Of a DNA stretch of 64,000 nucleotides, positions 51,015 to 58,708 are shown piece after piece. Position 1 is the stretch's first letter; each line of letters opens with the position of its first letter. The translations under genes and the position numbers were made by a program. The notes under the pieces were generated by a model. That model did no database searches, was not told the DNA's origin, and saw nothing but the letters and a program-made list of their open reading frames with translations. The DNA comes from a bacterium (GTDB lineage Bacteria > Spirochaetota > Leptospiria > Leptospirales > Leptonemataceae): assembly GCA_024742665.1 (NCBI GenBank), contig JANSYA010000013.1, forward strand, positions 34,085-98,084. Reading direction: 5' to 3'.

Positions 51015-51641
51015 TCAGGGTTGCTCACGGCGTTCCATCAAACGCCGCACCAGATCCTGGTACTTCTCGACTTCGCCCTGCAGAATCTGAAAGCGCCGCG
51101 CGATATAGCCGGTGTACAGACCGACGATCCAGAACACCGCGACTTTCAGAATTTCGCCCTGCACGTTCGGGATCACCAGATCAGGATAGTACTGATACAC
51201 CAGCACCGCCACATAACACAGATTGAAAATGAACACGCCCGCCAGAGCAAGGCGCATACCGTAACGGAGGCTGTTGGAAATAATGACGATAAAGTATACG
51301 ACGAAAAAGATACTCCGATCGCCGCCGGTCGGTAAGAGCACCAGGGAAATGGCGACGAAGTCCACGAACATGCTGATGTACTTCAAAGGCGACCGCATGC
51401 GCAGTCGACCGCTCGCGACGCCCGATAGATAAATCATGAAGATTAAATTGGCAGTCGCGAGAAAGGCCGTCAGTCCCAGAATATTCGTCAGGTTAAAAAG
51501 ATGGGTCGATCCGATTTCCTGGCCCTGGTCGGTCTTGAGTAGATAGTACAGATAGCCCGCGATCAGGATCATCAGCAGCCACCGCACGTTGACTTTGTTG
51601 CGTTCGTTTTTCAGTTCCCAGGCGGCTTTTTCCGGTCGCAT
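51015..51641 (-). CDS. Six-helix membrane protein (sensor-like membrane domain)
   Basis: Counting from the ATG at 51641 (MRPEKAAWELKNERNKVNVR) it has 208 residues. Six hydrophobic segments are visible: WLLMILIAGYLYYLL, ILGLTAFLATANLIFMIYLSG, ISMFVDFVAISLVLL, SIFFVVYFIVIISNSL, LALAGVFIFNLCYVAVLVY and VAVFWIVGLYTGYIA. A short charged coiled coil (FQILQGEVEKYQDLVRRLMERR) ends it. This is the N-terminal membrane module of many histidine kinases and cyclases, but no output domain follows, so it is a stand-alone version. A start at 51755 would overlap the divergent gpmI start and adds a basic tail. The function is unknown. Confidence 0.75.
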   Translation of the reverse strand: MRPEKAAWELKNERNKVNVRWLLMILIAGYLYYLLKTDQGQEIGSTHLFNLTNILGLTAFLATANLIFMIYLSGVASGRLRMRSPLKYISMFVDFVAISLVLLPTGGDRSIFFVVYFIVIISNSLRYGMRLALAGVFIFNLCYVAVLVYQYYPDLVIPNVQGEILKVAVFWIVGLYTGYIARRFQILQGEVEKYQDLVRRLMERREQP

Positions 51642-51749
51642 GCTTTCCAGCGAGGCATCGCCCCGGGCTTCGGTCAAACGCTTTTCCCGGACGCCCCGGG
51701 CCGGGGATTTGCTTGCCGCAGAAGGCCGCTCGCTGAACCTGAACCCCCT

Positions 51750-53477
51750 ATGCATTCATTCGTACTCCCTCACACCAGCGACGGTGTCGGCGGCCCCGTC
51801 TTACTCGTGATCCTGGACGGCGTCGGCCTGTATCGAGGCCAGGCAGATGGTTACCCCGGCAACGCTCTGGATCTGGCGCGGGCGCCGGTGCTCAAAGATC
51901 TGCTGGCCCGGGGACCGGTCAGCACGCAGCTCAAGGCCCACGGCACCGCGGTCGGCATGCCCGCCGACGACGACATGGGCAACTCCGAGGTCGGTCATAA
52001 CGCGATGGGCGCCGGGCGTATTTTCGATCAGGGCGCGAAGCTGGTCGCGGGTGCGATCCAGTCCGGCCAGCTCTTTCAAAGCGCGGAGTGGATGCGCCTG
52101 ATCGGCAGCAGTGACGAACCAGGCCTGGCTTTGCAAAAACGCGAAGCGCCGACGCCCGAGGCCGGCGACCTGCGCACGCTGCATTTTCTGGGACTGCTCT
52201 CGGACGGCAACGTCCACAGCCACATCGATCACCTGCTGGCCATGCTCGACGAAAGCGCCCGCCAGGGCGTCGCGAAAGTCCGTCTGCATATTCTGCTCGA
52301 CGGCCGCGACGTGCCGGAGACGAGCGCGCTGCAATACGTAAGTCAACTTGAAGCAAAGTTAACGGAACTGAAGGCCGGCGGCCTGGACTACGCCGTCGCC
52401 TCCGGGGGCGGGCGCATGCAAATCACGATGGACCGCTACGAAGCCGACTGGCCGATGATCGAACGCGGCTGGCAAACTCATGTGGCCGGCCAGGGCCCGC
52501 TCTTTGCGAACGCGACCGCTGCCATCGAAGGGCTGCGCGCGGAAAATCCCGGCGTCATCGACCAGGACCTGCCGCCATTTGTAATTCACTCCCCCGACGA
52601 CGCGAGCCGTCCGATCGGCAAAATTCTCGACGACGACGTCGTGATCTTTACGAATTTTCGCGGCGACCGCGCGATCGAAATCTGCCAGGCCTTCACCGCC
52701 TCCGACGCGGACTTCCCGCATTTTAAGCGCGAACCATTCGTCCGCACGCACTTCGCCGGCATCATGGAATACGACGGCGATCTGCATGTGCCGCCCCACT
52801 TTCTCGTACCGCCGCCGGCCATCGACCGGACTTTGAGCGAGTATCTGGTCCACAACGACATCAAACAGTACGCCCTCTCGGAAACTCAGAAGTACGGGCA
52901 CGTCACCTATTTCTGGAACGGCAACAATTCCGAAAAATTTGACACCGCTTTAGAGGACTGGGTGGAGATTCCTTCGGACGTAATTTCTTTCGACCAGGCC
53001 CCGAATATGAAGGCCCGCGAAATCACAGCAGCGCTGATCAAAGCCATGGAGTCGGAGCAGTACCGCTTTCTGCGCATCAACCTGGCGAACGGCGACATGG
53101 TCGGTCATACCGGCGTGCTGCCAGCCGCCGTCGAAGCCGTAGAGTGCCTGGACAAATGTCTGGGACAGATCCTGGAAAAATCAACCGAGCTCGGCGTGAC
53201 CGTGATCATCACCGCGGACCACGGAAACTGCGATCAGATGATCGAAGTCGATAAACAGGGTCGAGCGAAACAGAACGAAAGCGGCGGCTACGTCGCAAAG
53301 ACCAGCCACACCCTGAGCCCCGTACCCTTTATTCTGACCGGCCGCGCGGCGGAGCAGTACACCGTAAACCCCGACGCCGGCAGCATGGGCCTCGGCAATA
53401 TCGCCGCCACGGTTTTGTACTTACTGGGACTCGAAGCGCCGGAAGACTATCTGCCGAGCGTGGTCGTTCGCAAGTAG
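51750..53477 (+). CDS. gpmI: 2,3-bisphosphoglycerate-independent phosphoglycerate mutase
   Basis: It interconverts 3- and 2-phosphoglycerate in glycolysis and gluconeogenesis using two Mn ions. At 575 residues it has the phosphatase-domain start VLLVILDGVGLYRG. The catalytic serine is in DDDMGNSEVGHNAMGAGRI. The transferase-domain motif IHILLDGRDVPETS is read here as LHILLDGRDVPETS. The metal-binding motifs are VGHTGVL and ITADHGNCDQMIE. It is slightly longer than E. coli GpmI. The start at ATG 51750 precedes an 18-residue lead-in. It is convergent with rlpA and stands alone. Confidence 0.95.
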   Translation: MHSFVLPHTSDGVGGPVLLVILDGVGLYRGQADGYPGNALDLARAPVLKDLLARGPVSTQLKAHGTAVGMPADDDMGNSEVGHNAMGAGRIFDQGAKLVAGAIQSGQLFQSAEWMRLIGSSDEPGLALQKREAPTPEAGDLRTLHFLGLLSDGNVHSHIDHLLAMLDESARQGVAKVRLHILLDGRDVPETSALQYVSQLEAKLTELKAGGLDYAVASGGGRMQITMDRYEADWPMIERGWQTHVAGQGPLFANATAAIEGLRAENPGVIDQDLPPFVIHSPDDASRPIGKILDDDVVIFTNFRGDRAIEICQAFTASDADFPHFKREPFVRTHFAGIMEYDGDLHVPPHFLVPPPAIDRTLSEYLVHNDIKQYALSETQKYGHVTYFWNGNNSEKFDTALEDWVEIPSDVISFDQAPNMKAREITAALIKAMESEQYRFLRINLANGDMVGHTGVLPAAVEAVECLDKCLGQILEKSTELGVTVIITADHGNCDQMIEVDKQGRAKQNESGGYVAKTSHTLSPVPFILTGRAAEQYTVNPDAGSMGLGNIAATVLYLLGLEAPEDYLPSVVVRK

Positions 53478-53590
53478 GTCGCGCGAAAGCGGACTCCGGA
53501 CGGCGCGGCGGGCGCGCTTCTGCCGCGACGCGACGCCCTCAGGAACGATCGCGGGGCGGCGCCACAGCAGCTGCGGCCGGCTTAATTGGC

Positions 53591-54745
53591 TTAATTGCGG
53601 CCCGGTTCCGATACGAAGGCGCTGTAGCCTTCCGCGCCCAGCCGCGCTTTGAGCTGCTCGGCTTCGTAGCGCGAATCGAAAGCGCCGATCTTCACAGCGA
53701 ACATGCCGTCGCGACGAACGACTTTCAGCGGCTGTCCGTAGTGTTTGAGATAGCGTTCCAGACTGCGCGCGTTTTTTAAGTCGGAGAATGCTCCGACTTG
53801 CAGCGCATAGTGGCGGCTGTCGCCGTCTTCTTCGACGTCGGAAGCGTTCAGATCGACTTCGTCGCTGCCCATAGCCGCGGCCTGCCCGTCTTCGTCGAAA
53901 AACTTTTTCGTCGCGCCTTCGGCCTCGGCTTTGCCTTTGCCCAGACGCACCACCCGAATGCCGACCGTAGTCAGGCCCTGCTCTTTATAACCCAGAGTTT
54001 CGGCGCCGTACTCGCTCATGTCGAGCACGCGGCCCTTCACGAAAGGCCCGCGGTCGTTGATGGTGACTAAAGCTTCCCGATTGTTTTCGAGATTGCGCAC
54101 GAGCACGATGCTTCCCAGAGGGATCTTTTTGTGGGCCGCCGTTAGTTTGCGGCTGTCGAAGATTTCGCCGTTCGCGGTCGGTTTGCCGTTGAAGTCGCGG
54201 CCGTACCAAGAAGCCGTGCCGACTTCGTTAAAATCGCCGCTGGCGGGCGGCGCATAGTCGCTGTCGTCGGCATTTGATTCAGTGACCGCGACGGGTTTCG
54301 TCGTCTCGGGCTGCTTCGCCGGCTGCTGGTTGGAATCGAAATAGCTATCGCCGGTTTCGCCGGGCGTCGTTGATTCCTCGGTCGTCGCGTCCGCCACCGT
54401 TTGTTCAGTAGCTTCGCACGGGCAATCGTCGCCCGCAGTCGTCGCGACCTCGGTTACACCTTCGGCTTCAGGCGCACCGTCCTGGAAGGCGTCGTCTTGA
54501 GCCGACAGATCGTTAAAGAACGTCGCTTCGGGATCGTCGGCCCGCGACGCATACGTGCTTTCAGGAGTGCCCTGACTGCCGCCGGTCTGAATATTCGTCG
54601 TGGCGCAGGCCGTGCCCAAACTCAGCACGATCAAAATCGCCGGTAGACGTAGCGCAGGCGATTGGCCGAACGCGGCGACGCCGCGGTCGAGAATACTCCG
54701 AAAATGACCAACAGTTTCGGTTCTGTGTTTCATATTATGCCCCAT
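53591..54745 (-). CDS. rlpA: RlpA-like septal lytic transglycosylase lipoprotein with SPOR domain
   Basis: 384 residues. A signal sequence ending in lipobox LSLGTAC (near residue 48) marks it as a lipoprotein. An acidic Thr/Glu-rich linker (about 55-170) leads to the double-psi beta-barrel (GTASWYGRDFNGKPTANGE, then the DRGPFVKGRVLDMSEYGAETLGY block at about 175-265). In RlpA this domain cleaves naked glycan strands; the conserved His of AAHKKIPLG and Asp of NDRGPF are present. A SPOR domain (YALQVGAFSDLKNARSLERYL onward) closes the protein. It is divergent from the molybdopterin oxidoreductase gene across 238 bp. Together with the SPOR protein at 2369 it suggests glycan-binding septal functions. 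Confidence 0.9.
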   Translation of the reverse strand: MGHNMKHRTETVGHFRSILDRGVAAFGQSPALRLPAILIVLSLGTACATTNIQTGGSQGTPESTYASRADDPEATFFNDLSAQDDAFQDGAPEAEGVTEVATTAGDDCPCEATEQTVADATTEESTTPGETGDSYFDSNQQPAKQPETTKPVAVTESNADDSDYAPPASGDFNEVGTASWYGRDFNGKPTANGEIFDSRKLTAAHKKIPLGSIVLVRNLENNREALVTINDRGPFVKGRVLDMSEYGAETLGYKEQGLTTVGIRVVRLGKGKAEAEGATKKFFDEDGQAAAMGSDEVDLNASDVEEDGDSRHYALQVGAFSDLKNARSLERYLKHYGQPLKVVRRDGMFAVKIGAFDSRYEAEQLKARLGAEGYSAFVSEPGRN

Positions 54746-54983
54746 CTTTTCTCTCTGCTTCTAGCCGAAGATCGTTATCGCGCGAATTCTGAGCGAATTC
54801 TGACTTCTCCCTCTTGAATATCGGCCGATTCCGGCCGGCGTCGGAAAATTTTTTGGCCCGCCGCCATGCTCCCGATATCCTGCAAACGCTTCGAACGCGC
54901 CACGCATTCGGCGCGTCTCGCAGGAGCTTCGCCTGAAATTCAAAAAAGCTTGTGAAATCCAGCGACTGAAATCAACTCTGGAT
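54746..54983. promoter_or_regulatory. Divergent rlpA/oxidoreductase promoter region with tandem 11-bp repeats
   Basis: Two perfect head-to-tail copies of GCGAATTCTGA (54782-54803) are spaced exactly one helical turn apart, which is the geometry for two adjacent protein dimers or a cooperatively bound regulator. The rest of the 238 bp contains no coding frame or convincing promoter boxes. An AT-rich stretch near 54845 may serve as a -10 region. Confidence 0.5.
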
Positions 54984-57302
54984 ATGAGCGTCACGCAAAC
55001 TCACTATCGAACCTGTCCCCTGTGCGAAGCTACCTGCGGCCTGGAAATCACGACCACAGACGACGGCACAGTCCAGAGCGTGCGCGGCGACAAACAGGAC
55101 GTGCTGAGCGGCGGCTTTCTATGCACGAAAGGCCTGGCCCTGGGCGAACTGCACGCCGACCCCGATCGCCTGCGCAGCCCGCTGATTCGCGACCGTTCCG
55201 AAAACGGCGACGGTCGCTTTCGCGAAGCGAGCTGGGACGAGGCCTTCGCCCACGCCGAACGCGGACTGCGCGAAGTCATTGAACAACACGGGCGCGAAAG
55301 CCTGGGAATCTATCTCGGCAATCCGAACACGCACAATCCCGGCCTCTATTTTTATACGCCCGCTTTAATCCGGGCGATGCGCACGCGCCATATCTATTCC
55401 GCCAGCAGCGTGGATCAATTGCCCAAGCAATTATCGAGCGCCCTGATCTACGGCCTGCCTTCGAATATCGCCGTGCCGGACATCGACCGCTGCGACTATA
55501 TGATCATGCTCGGCGCGAATCCTTATGTTTCGAACGGCAGCCTGTGGACGGCGCCGGATGTGCCCGGTCGCGTCAAAGCGCTGAAAGCACGCGGCGGCCG
55601 GTTGGTCGTCATCGATCCGGCTTATACGATCACGGCGAAAAACGCCACCGAACACATTCCGATCAAACCAGGCGGCGACGCCTTTTTACTGGCCGGCATG
55701 GTCCACACCCTCTTTGACGAAGGTCTGGTCGCGCCCGGACGCCTGGCCGATCAAATCCAGGGCCTCGATGATTTGAAAGCCGCATTCACCAGCGGCGACT
55801 TCGCCCCGGAAAGCGTCAGCTCCCGCTGCGCGATTCCAGCCGAAACGATTCGCCGCCTGGCCCGCGAGCTTGCGGCGCTCAGGTCGCAGGGCAAAGCCGG
55901 CACGATCTACAGTCGAATCGGATCGTGCACCCAGGAGTTCGGTACGATTTCCAACTGGCTCGTGGACGTGCTCAATATTCTGACCGGCAATCTCGACGAA
56001 GCCGGCGGTTCGATGTTTCCGCGTCCGGCGTCGGCGGTGCCGAATCACAAACCGCGCACCGGCAACGAGAAGGGCTATCGCGGCGCCGCCAAAAAGACCA
56101 GCCGGGTGCGCGGCCTGCCCGCGGTCTTCGGCGAATATCCCGCCTCGTGTTTGCCCGAAGAAATTCTGACTCCCGGCACCGGACAAATTCGGGCGATGTT
56201 CACTCTGGCCGGCAACCCCGCCGTAAGCACGCCGGATTCTCAGAACGTGCAAAAGGCTTTCGCGGATCTTGAATTTATGATCAGCGTCGACATGTACGTC
56301 ACCGAAACGACGCGCCACGCGGATGTAATCTTTCCCGCGCTTTCGCATCTCGAGGATTCGCACTTTGATTTTATCTTTTCCCAGTTTATGATTCGCAACG
56401 TCGCCAATTATAGTCCGGCCGTTTTTGAAAAGTCGCCCGATCATTTGTACGAATGGGAGATACTCCTCCGACTCACGGGTATCCTCTCGGAAAAAAAGGA
56501 TCCAGGCTCGGACCTGAATGCTCTCGACGACATTGTGTTACGTCAGTGGATGAGCCAGCTCGGCGAACGTCCGCAAGATAGTAAAAGCGTCGAAGAGCTG
56601 ATGCCGGAAATCGACGGCGGCCACGGTCCCGAACGCATCATCGATTATCTCGTGCGCAGCGGTCCGTACGGCGAAGGCTTCGGAAAAAATCCGGACGGCC
56701 TGAGCTTACGAAAGCTGCGCGAACATCCCCACGGAATTGACTGCGGAGCCCTCGCGCCGCGCCTCCCGGATATTCTGCGCACCGCCTCCGGCAAAATCGA
56801 AATCGCGCCGGAGCTGCTGATCAAGGATACGGAAAGACTCAAAGATCGATTGAAAGATCAGGCCGGCGAACAGAACGGCGCCGACTTTCCGCTGATGCTG
56901 ATCGGCAGGCGACACATCAAATCGAATAACTCCTGGATGCACAATATTGAACGCCTGGTCAAAGGCGAAGATCGCACGGCGCTTTTTCTGCATCCCGACG
57001 ACGCGAAATCTCTCGGAGTCAGCGACGGCCGTCGCGTGCGAGTGGCTTCGCGCGTGGGCGAATTGGAAACCGTCGCGAAGCTTACCGAAGGCATTATGCC
57101 GGGAGTCGTCAGCCTGCCCCACGGCTGGAAGGGCCAGGCGAATACTCCGGACGCGCCCGATGCAGGCGTCGGCGATCGACGCGTGGTTGCGAAGTATCCC
57201 GGGGTGAACAAAAATATTCTGACCGATCCCGAACTGTACGACCGGCCTTCGGGCAACGCGGTCCTCGACGGCATTCCGGTTCAGGTCAGCCTGGTTTCCT
57301 GA
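54984..57302 (+). CDS. Molybdopterin-dependent oxidoreductase (formate-dehydrogenase-like, single subunit)
   Basis: The 772-residue protein is of the DMSO-reductase superfamily. The N-terminus carries a [4Fe-4S] site (CPLCEATCGLEI, then a fourth Cys in GFLCTKGLA). Cofactor-binding motifs continue with LGANPYVSNGSL, the VVIDPAYTITAKNA segment, and a C-terminal cofactor domain (LMLIGRRHIKSNNSW, PHGWKG). The position that ligates Mo as Cys or Sec in formate dehydrogenases reads SASSVDQLPKQ, so the ligand is probably Ser or Asp. No Tat signal is seen and no electron-transfer partner genes flank it, which points to a soluble cytoplasmic enzyme. The substrate is unknown. Confidence 0.9.
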   Translation: MSVTQTHYRTCPLCEATCGLEITTTDDGTVQSVRGDKQDVLSGGFLCTKGLALGELHADPDRLRSPLIRDRSENGDGRFREASWDEAFAHAERGLREVIEQHGRESLGIYLGNPNTHNPGLYFYTPALIRAMRTRHIYSASSVDQLPKQLSSALIYGLPSNIAVPDIDRCDYMIMLGANPYVSNGSLWTAPDVPGRVKALKARGGRLVVIDPAYTITAKNATEHIPIKPGGDAFLLAGMVHTLFDEGLVAPGRLADQIQGLDDLKAAFTSGDFAPESVSSRCAIPAETIRRLARELAALRSQGKAGTIYSRIGSCTQEFGTISNWLVDVLNILTGNLDEAGGSMFPRPASAVPNHKPRTGNEKGYRGAAKKTSRVRGLPAVFGEYPASCLPEEILTPGTGQIRAMFTLAGNPAVSTPDSQNVQKAFADLEFMISVDMYVTETTRHADVIFPALSHLEDSHFDFIFSQFMIRNVANYSPAVFEKSPDHLYEWEILLRLTGILSEKKDPGSDLNALDDIVLRQWMSQLGERPQDSKSVEELMPEIDGGHGPERIIDYLVRSGPYGEGFGKNPDGLSLRKLREHPHGIDCGALAPRLPDILRTASGKIEIAPELLIKDTERLKDRLKDQAGEQNGADFPLMLIGRRHIKSNNSWMHNIERLVKGEDRTALFLHPDDAKSLGVSDGRRVRVASRVGELETVAKLTEGIMPGVVSLPHGWKGQANTPDAPDAGVGDRRVVAKYPGVNKNILTDPELYDRPSGNAVLDGIPVQVSLVS

Positions 57303-57357
57303 AACTGAAGCCAGGCGATTCAGATATCGGGGGACGCTTCGCCGGCAAACCGCTTCC

Positions 57358-58704
57358 TCAAGGGTTCCGCGCAAAGCGCTTCACGAGCACAACGGCGTTG
57401 CCCTTTTCGTTGTAGCTGACCACGTCGAAGATTTCGCGCGCCATGGCGATGCCCCGCCCGTGATAGACATTGCCGTCCGCCCTCACCTGCATCATCTTTT
57501 CGTGATCGAAGCCCGCGCCCTCGTCGCGAATTACAAACATCACCCGATCTCGATTTAACGAATAGGCGATCGAAATCTGTCGGTCGCTGTACAGCGGATC
57601 CTGCTGGCGCTCGACGATCAGCTGGAAATAAGCTTCGCCGCCGGGGGTCGAGGTGGCGCTGGTTTTTTCGTCGTAGCTAATGGCGAGATTGCCGTGTTCG
57701 ATGGCGTTGTATAAAATCTCTTTGGCGCCGATGCGAATTTCGCCGGCCGTCGCGCGACTGCAATAGCGATTCAGATTCGAGGTCATCGTATGCACCAGCA
57801 TTTCGCCGATCGAAAGATAATTCCCGAGCCGGTAACGTCGAATTTCCGAGCGGCAGTACTGCGCGAGAATATCGGCGGTCAGGGCGCGGGCTTTGCCGTA
57901 TACGAAAACGCCCGCCTCCGCGTGCACATATTCCAGCTGCACGTTCATTTCGCGCGGTTCGTTCTGAGCCGTACACAGATGTGTGCGAAATTCGACGCGG
58001 CCTTCGGTCTGCTTGACCTCTTCGAAGCTCTGCCAGAAAGTCCGCTGGCTGACGAGATCCGGCGGCCCTCCGGTTAAGTACAATAAATCGACGAAGTGCC
58101 GGCCGATCACCCGGGACGGCGGCCGCCCGAGATGGCGACGGCTGGCGCGATTCATGGTCAGAATCACGCCTTTGTGACTCAGCGAAAAGATGATGTCGTG
58201 GGAATCTTCGACCAGATGCTTGTACTTGCGTTCGGAATCGCGCAGATCCTGTTCCCGCAGCTGAATCTGGCGGGCCATATCGTTCACGCTTTCAACGATG
58301 CGATTTACGTCGGTCTGAGCGACCGGATCCATGCGATAGTCGTAGTCGCCGCGCGAAAGCACCCGCAGCCCGGCTTCCAATTCCTGCATGGAACGCTGCA
58401 GGTGAAGCGCGACGAGACGCCGCACGAAAACATATGTCGCGGCGAGCAGCGCAATCGCCGCCAGCAAGGCCGCCGCGAAAACCCGCCACCAGACTTGAAC
58501 GGACAGGCCGCTCGCGCCGGCAGTCGGATCGCCGCCTTCGCCCGTGAGCGCCGACGACGGCGGAACTTCGAGCAGCGTTCGTCCGAAGAGCACGCAGGCC
58601 GCGGCGACGGCCACGCAGACGAAGAGCAGAATCGCATACGAAGCGAAACTGCGACCGCCGATCGGAATCATCTTTCGCCCGGCGCCCGTCATCGTCGATC
58701 GCAC
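57358..58704 (-). CDS. HAMP-PAS-HATPase sensor (RsbW-like ATPase output)
   Basis: 448 residues. Two transmembrane segments (about 22-45 and 72-95) flank a short loop, followed by HAMP (about 95-145). A PAS domain (about 155-270: YKHLVEDSHDIIFSLSHKGVILTMNRASRRHLG) and a C-terminal HATPase_c_2 domain complete it. The ATPase has N-box IRIGAKEILYNAIEHGN and G-box VIRDEGAGFDHEKMMQ with HGRGIAMAREIFD. There is no DHp histidine, so it is likely a serine-kinase-type or partner-switch ATPase, not a classical histidine kinase. The GTG start lies four bases after the upstream kinase stop, making it the third gene of a signalling operon. An ATG four codons further is also possible. Confidence 0.87.
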   Translation of the reverse strand: MRSTMTGAGRKMIPIGGRSFASYAILLFVCVAVAAACVLFGRTLLEVPPSSALTGEGGDPTAGASGLSVQVWWRVFAAALLAAIALLAATYVFVRRLVALHLQRSMQELEAGLRVLSRGDYDYRMDPVAQTDVNRIVESVNDMARQIQLREQDLRDSERKYKHLVEDSHDIIFSLSHKGVILTMNRASRRHLGRPPSRVIGRHFVDLLYLTGGPPDLVSQRTFWQSFEEVKQTEGRVEFRTHLCTAQNEPREMNVQLEYVHAEAGVFVYGKARALTADILAQYCRSEIRRYRLGNYLSIGEMLVHTMTSNLNRYCSRATAGEIRIGAKEILYNAIEHGNLAISYDEKTSATSTPGGEAYFQLIVERQQDPLYSDRQISIAYSLNRDRVMFVIRDEGAGFDHEKMMQVRADGNVYHGRGIAMAREIFDVVSYNEKGNAVVLVKRFARNP

Positions 58705-58708
58705 AGGT

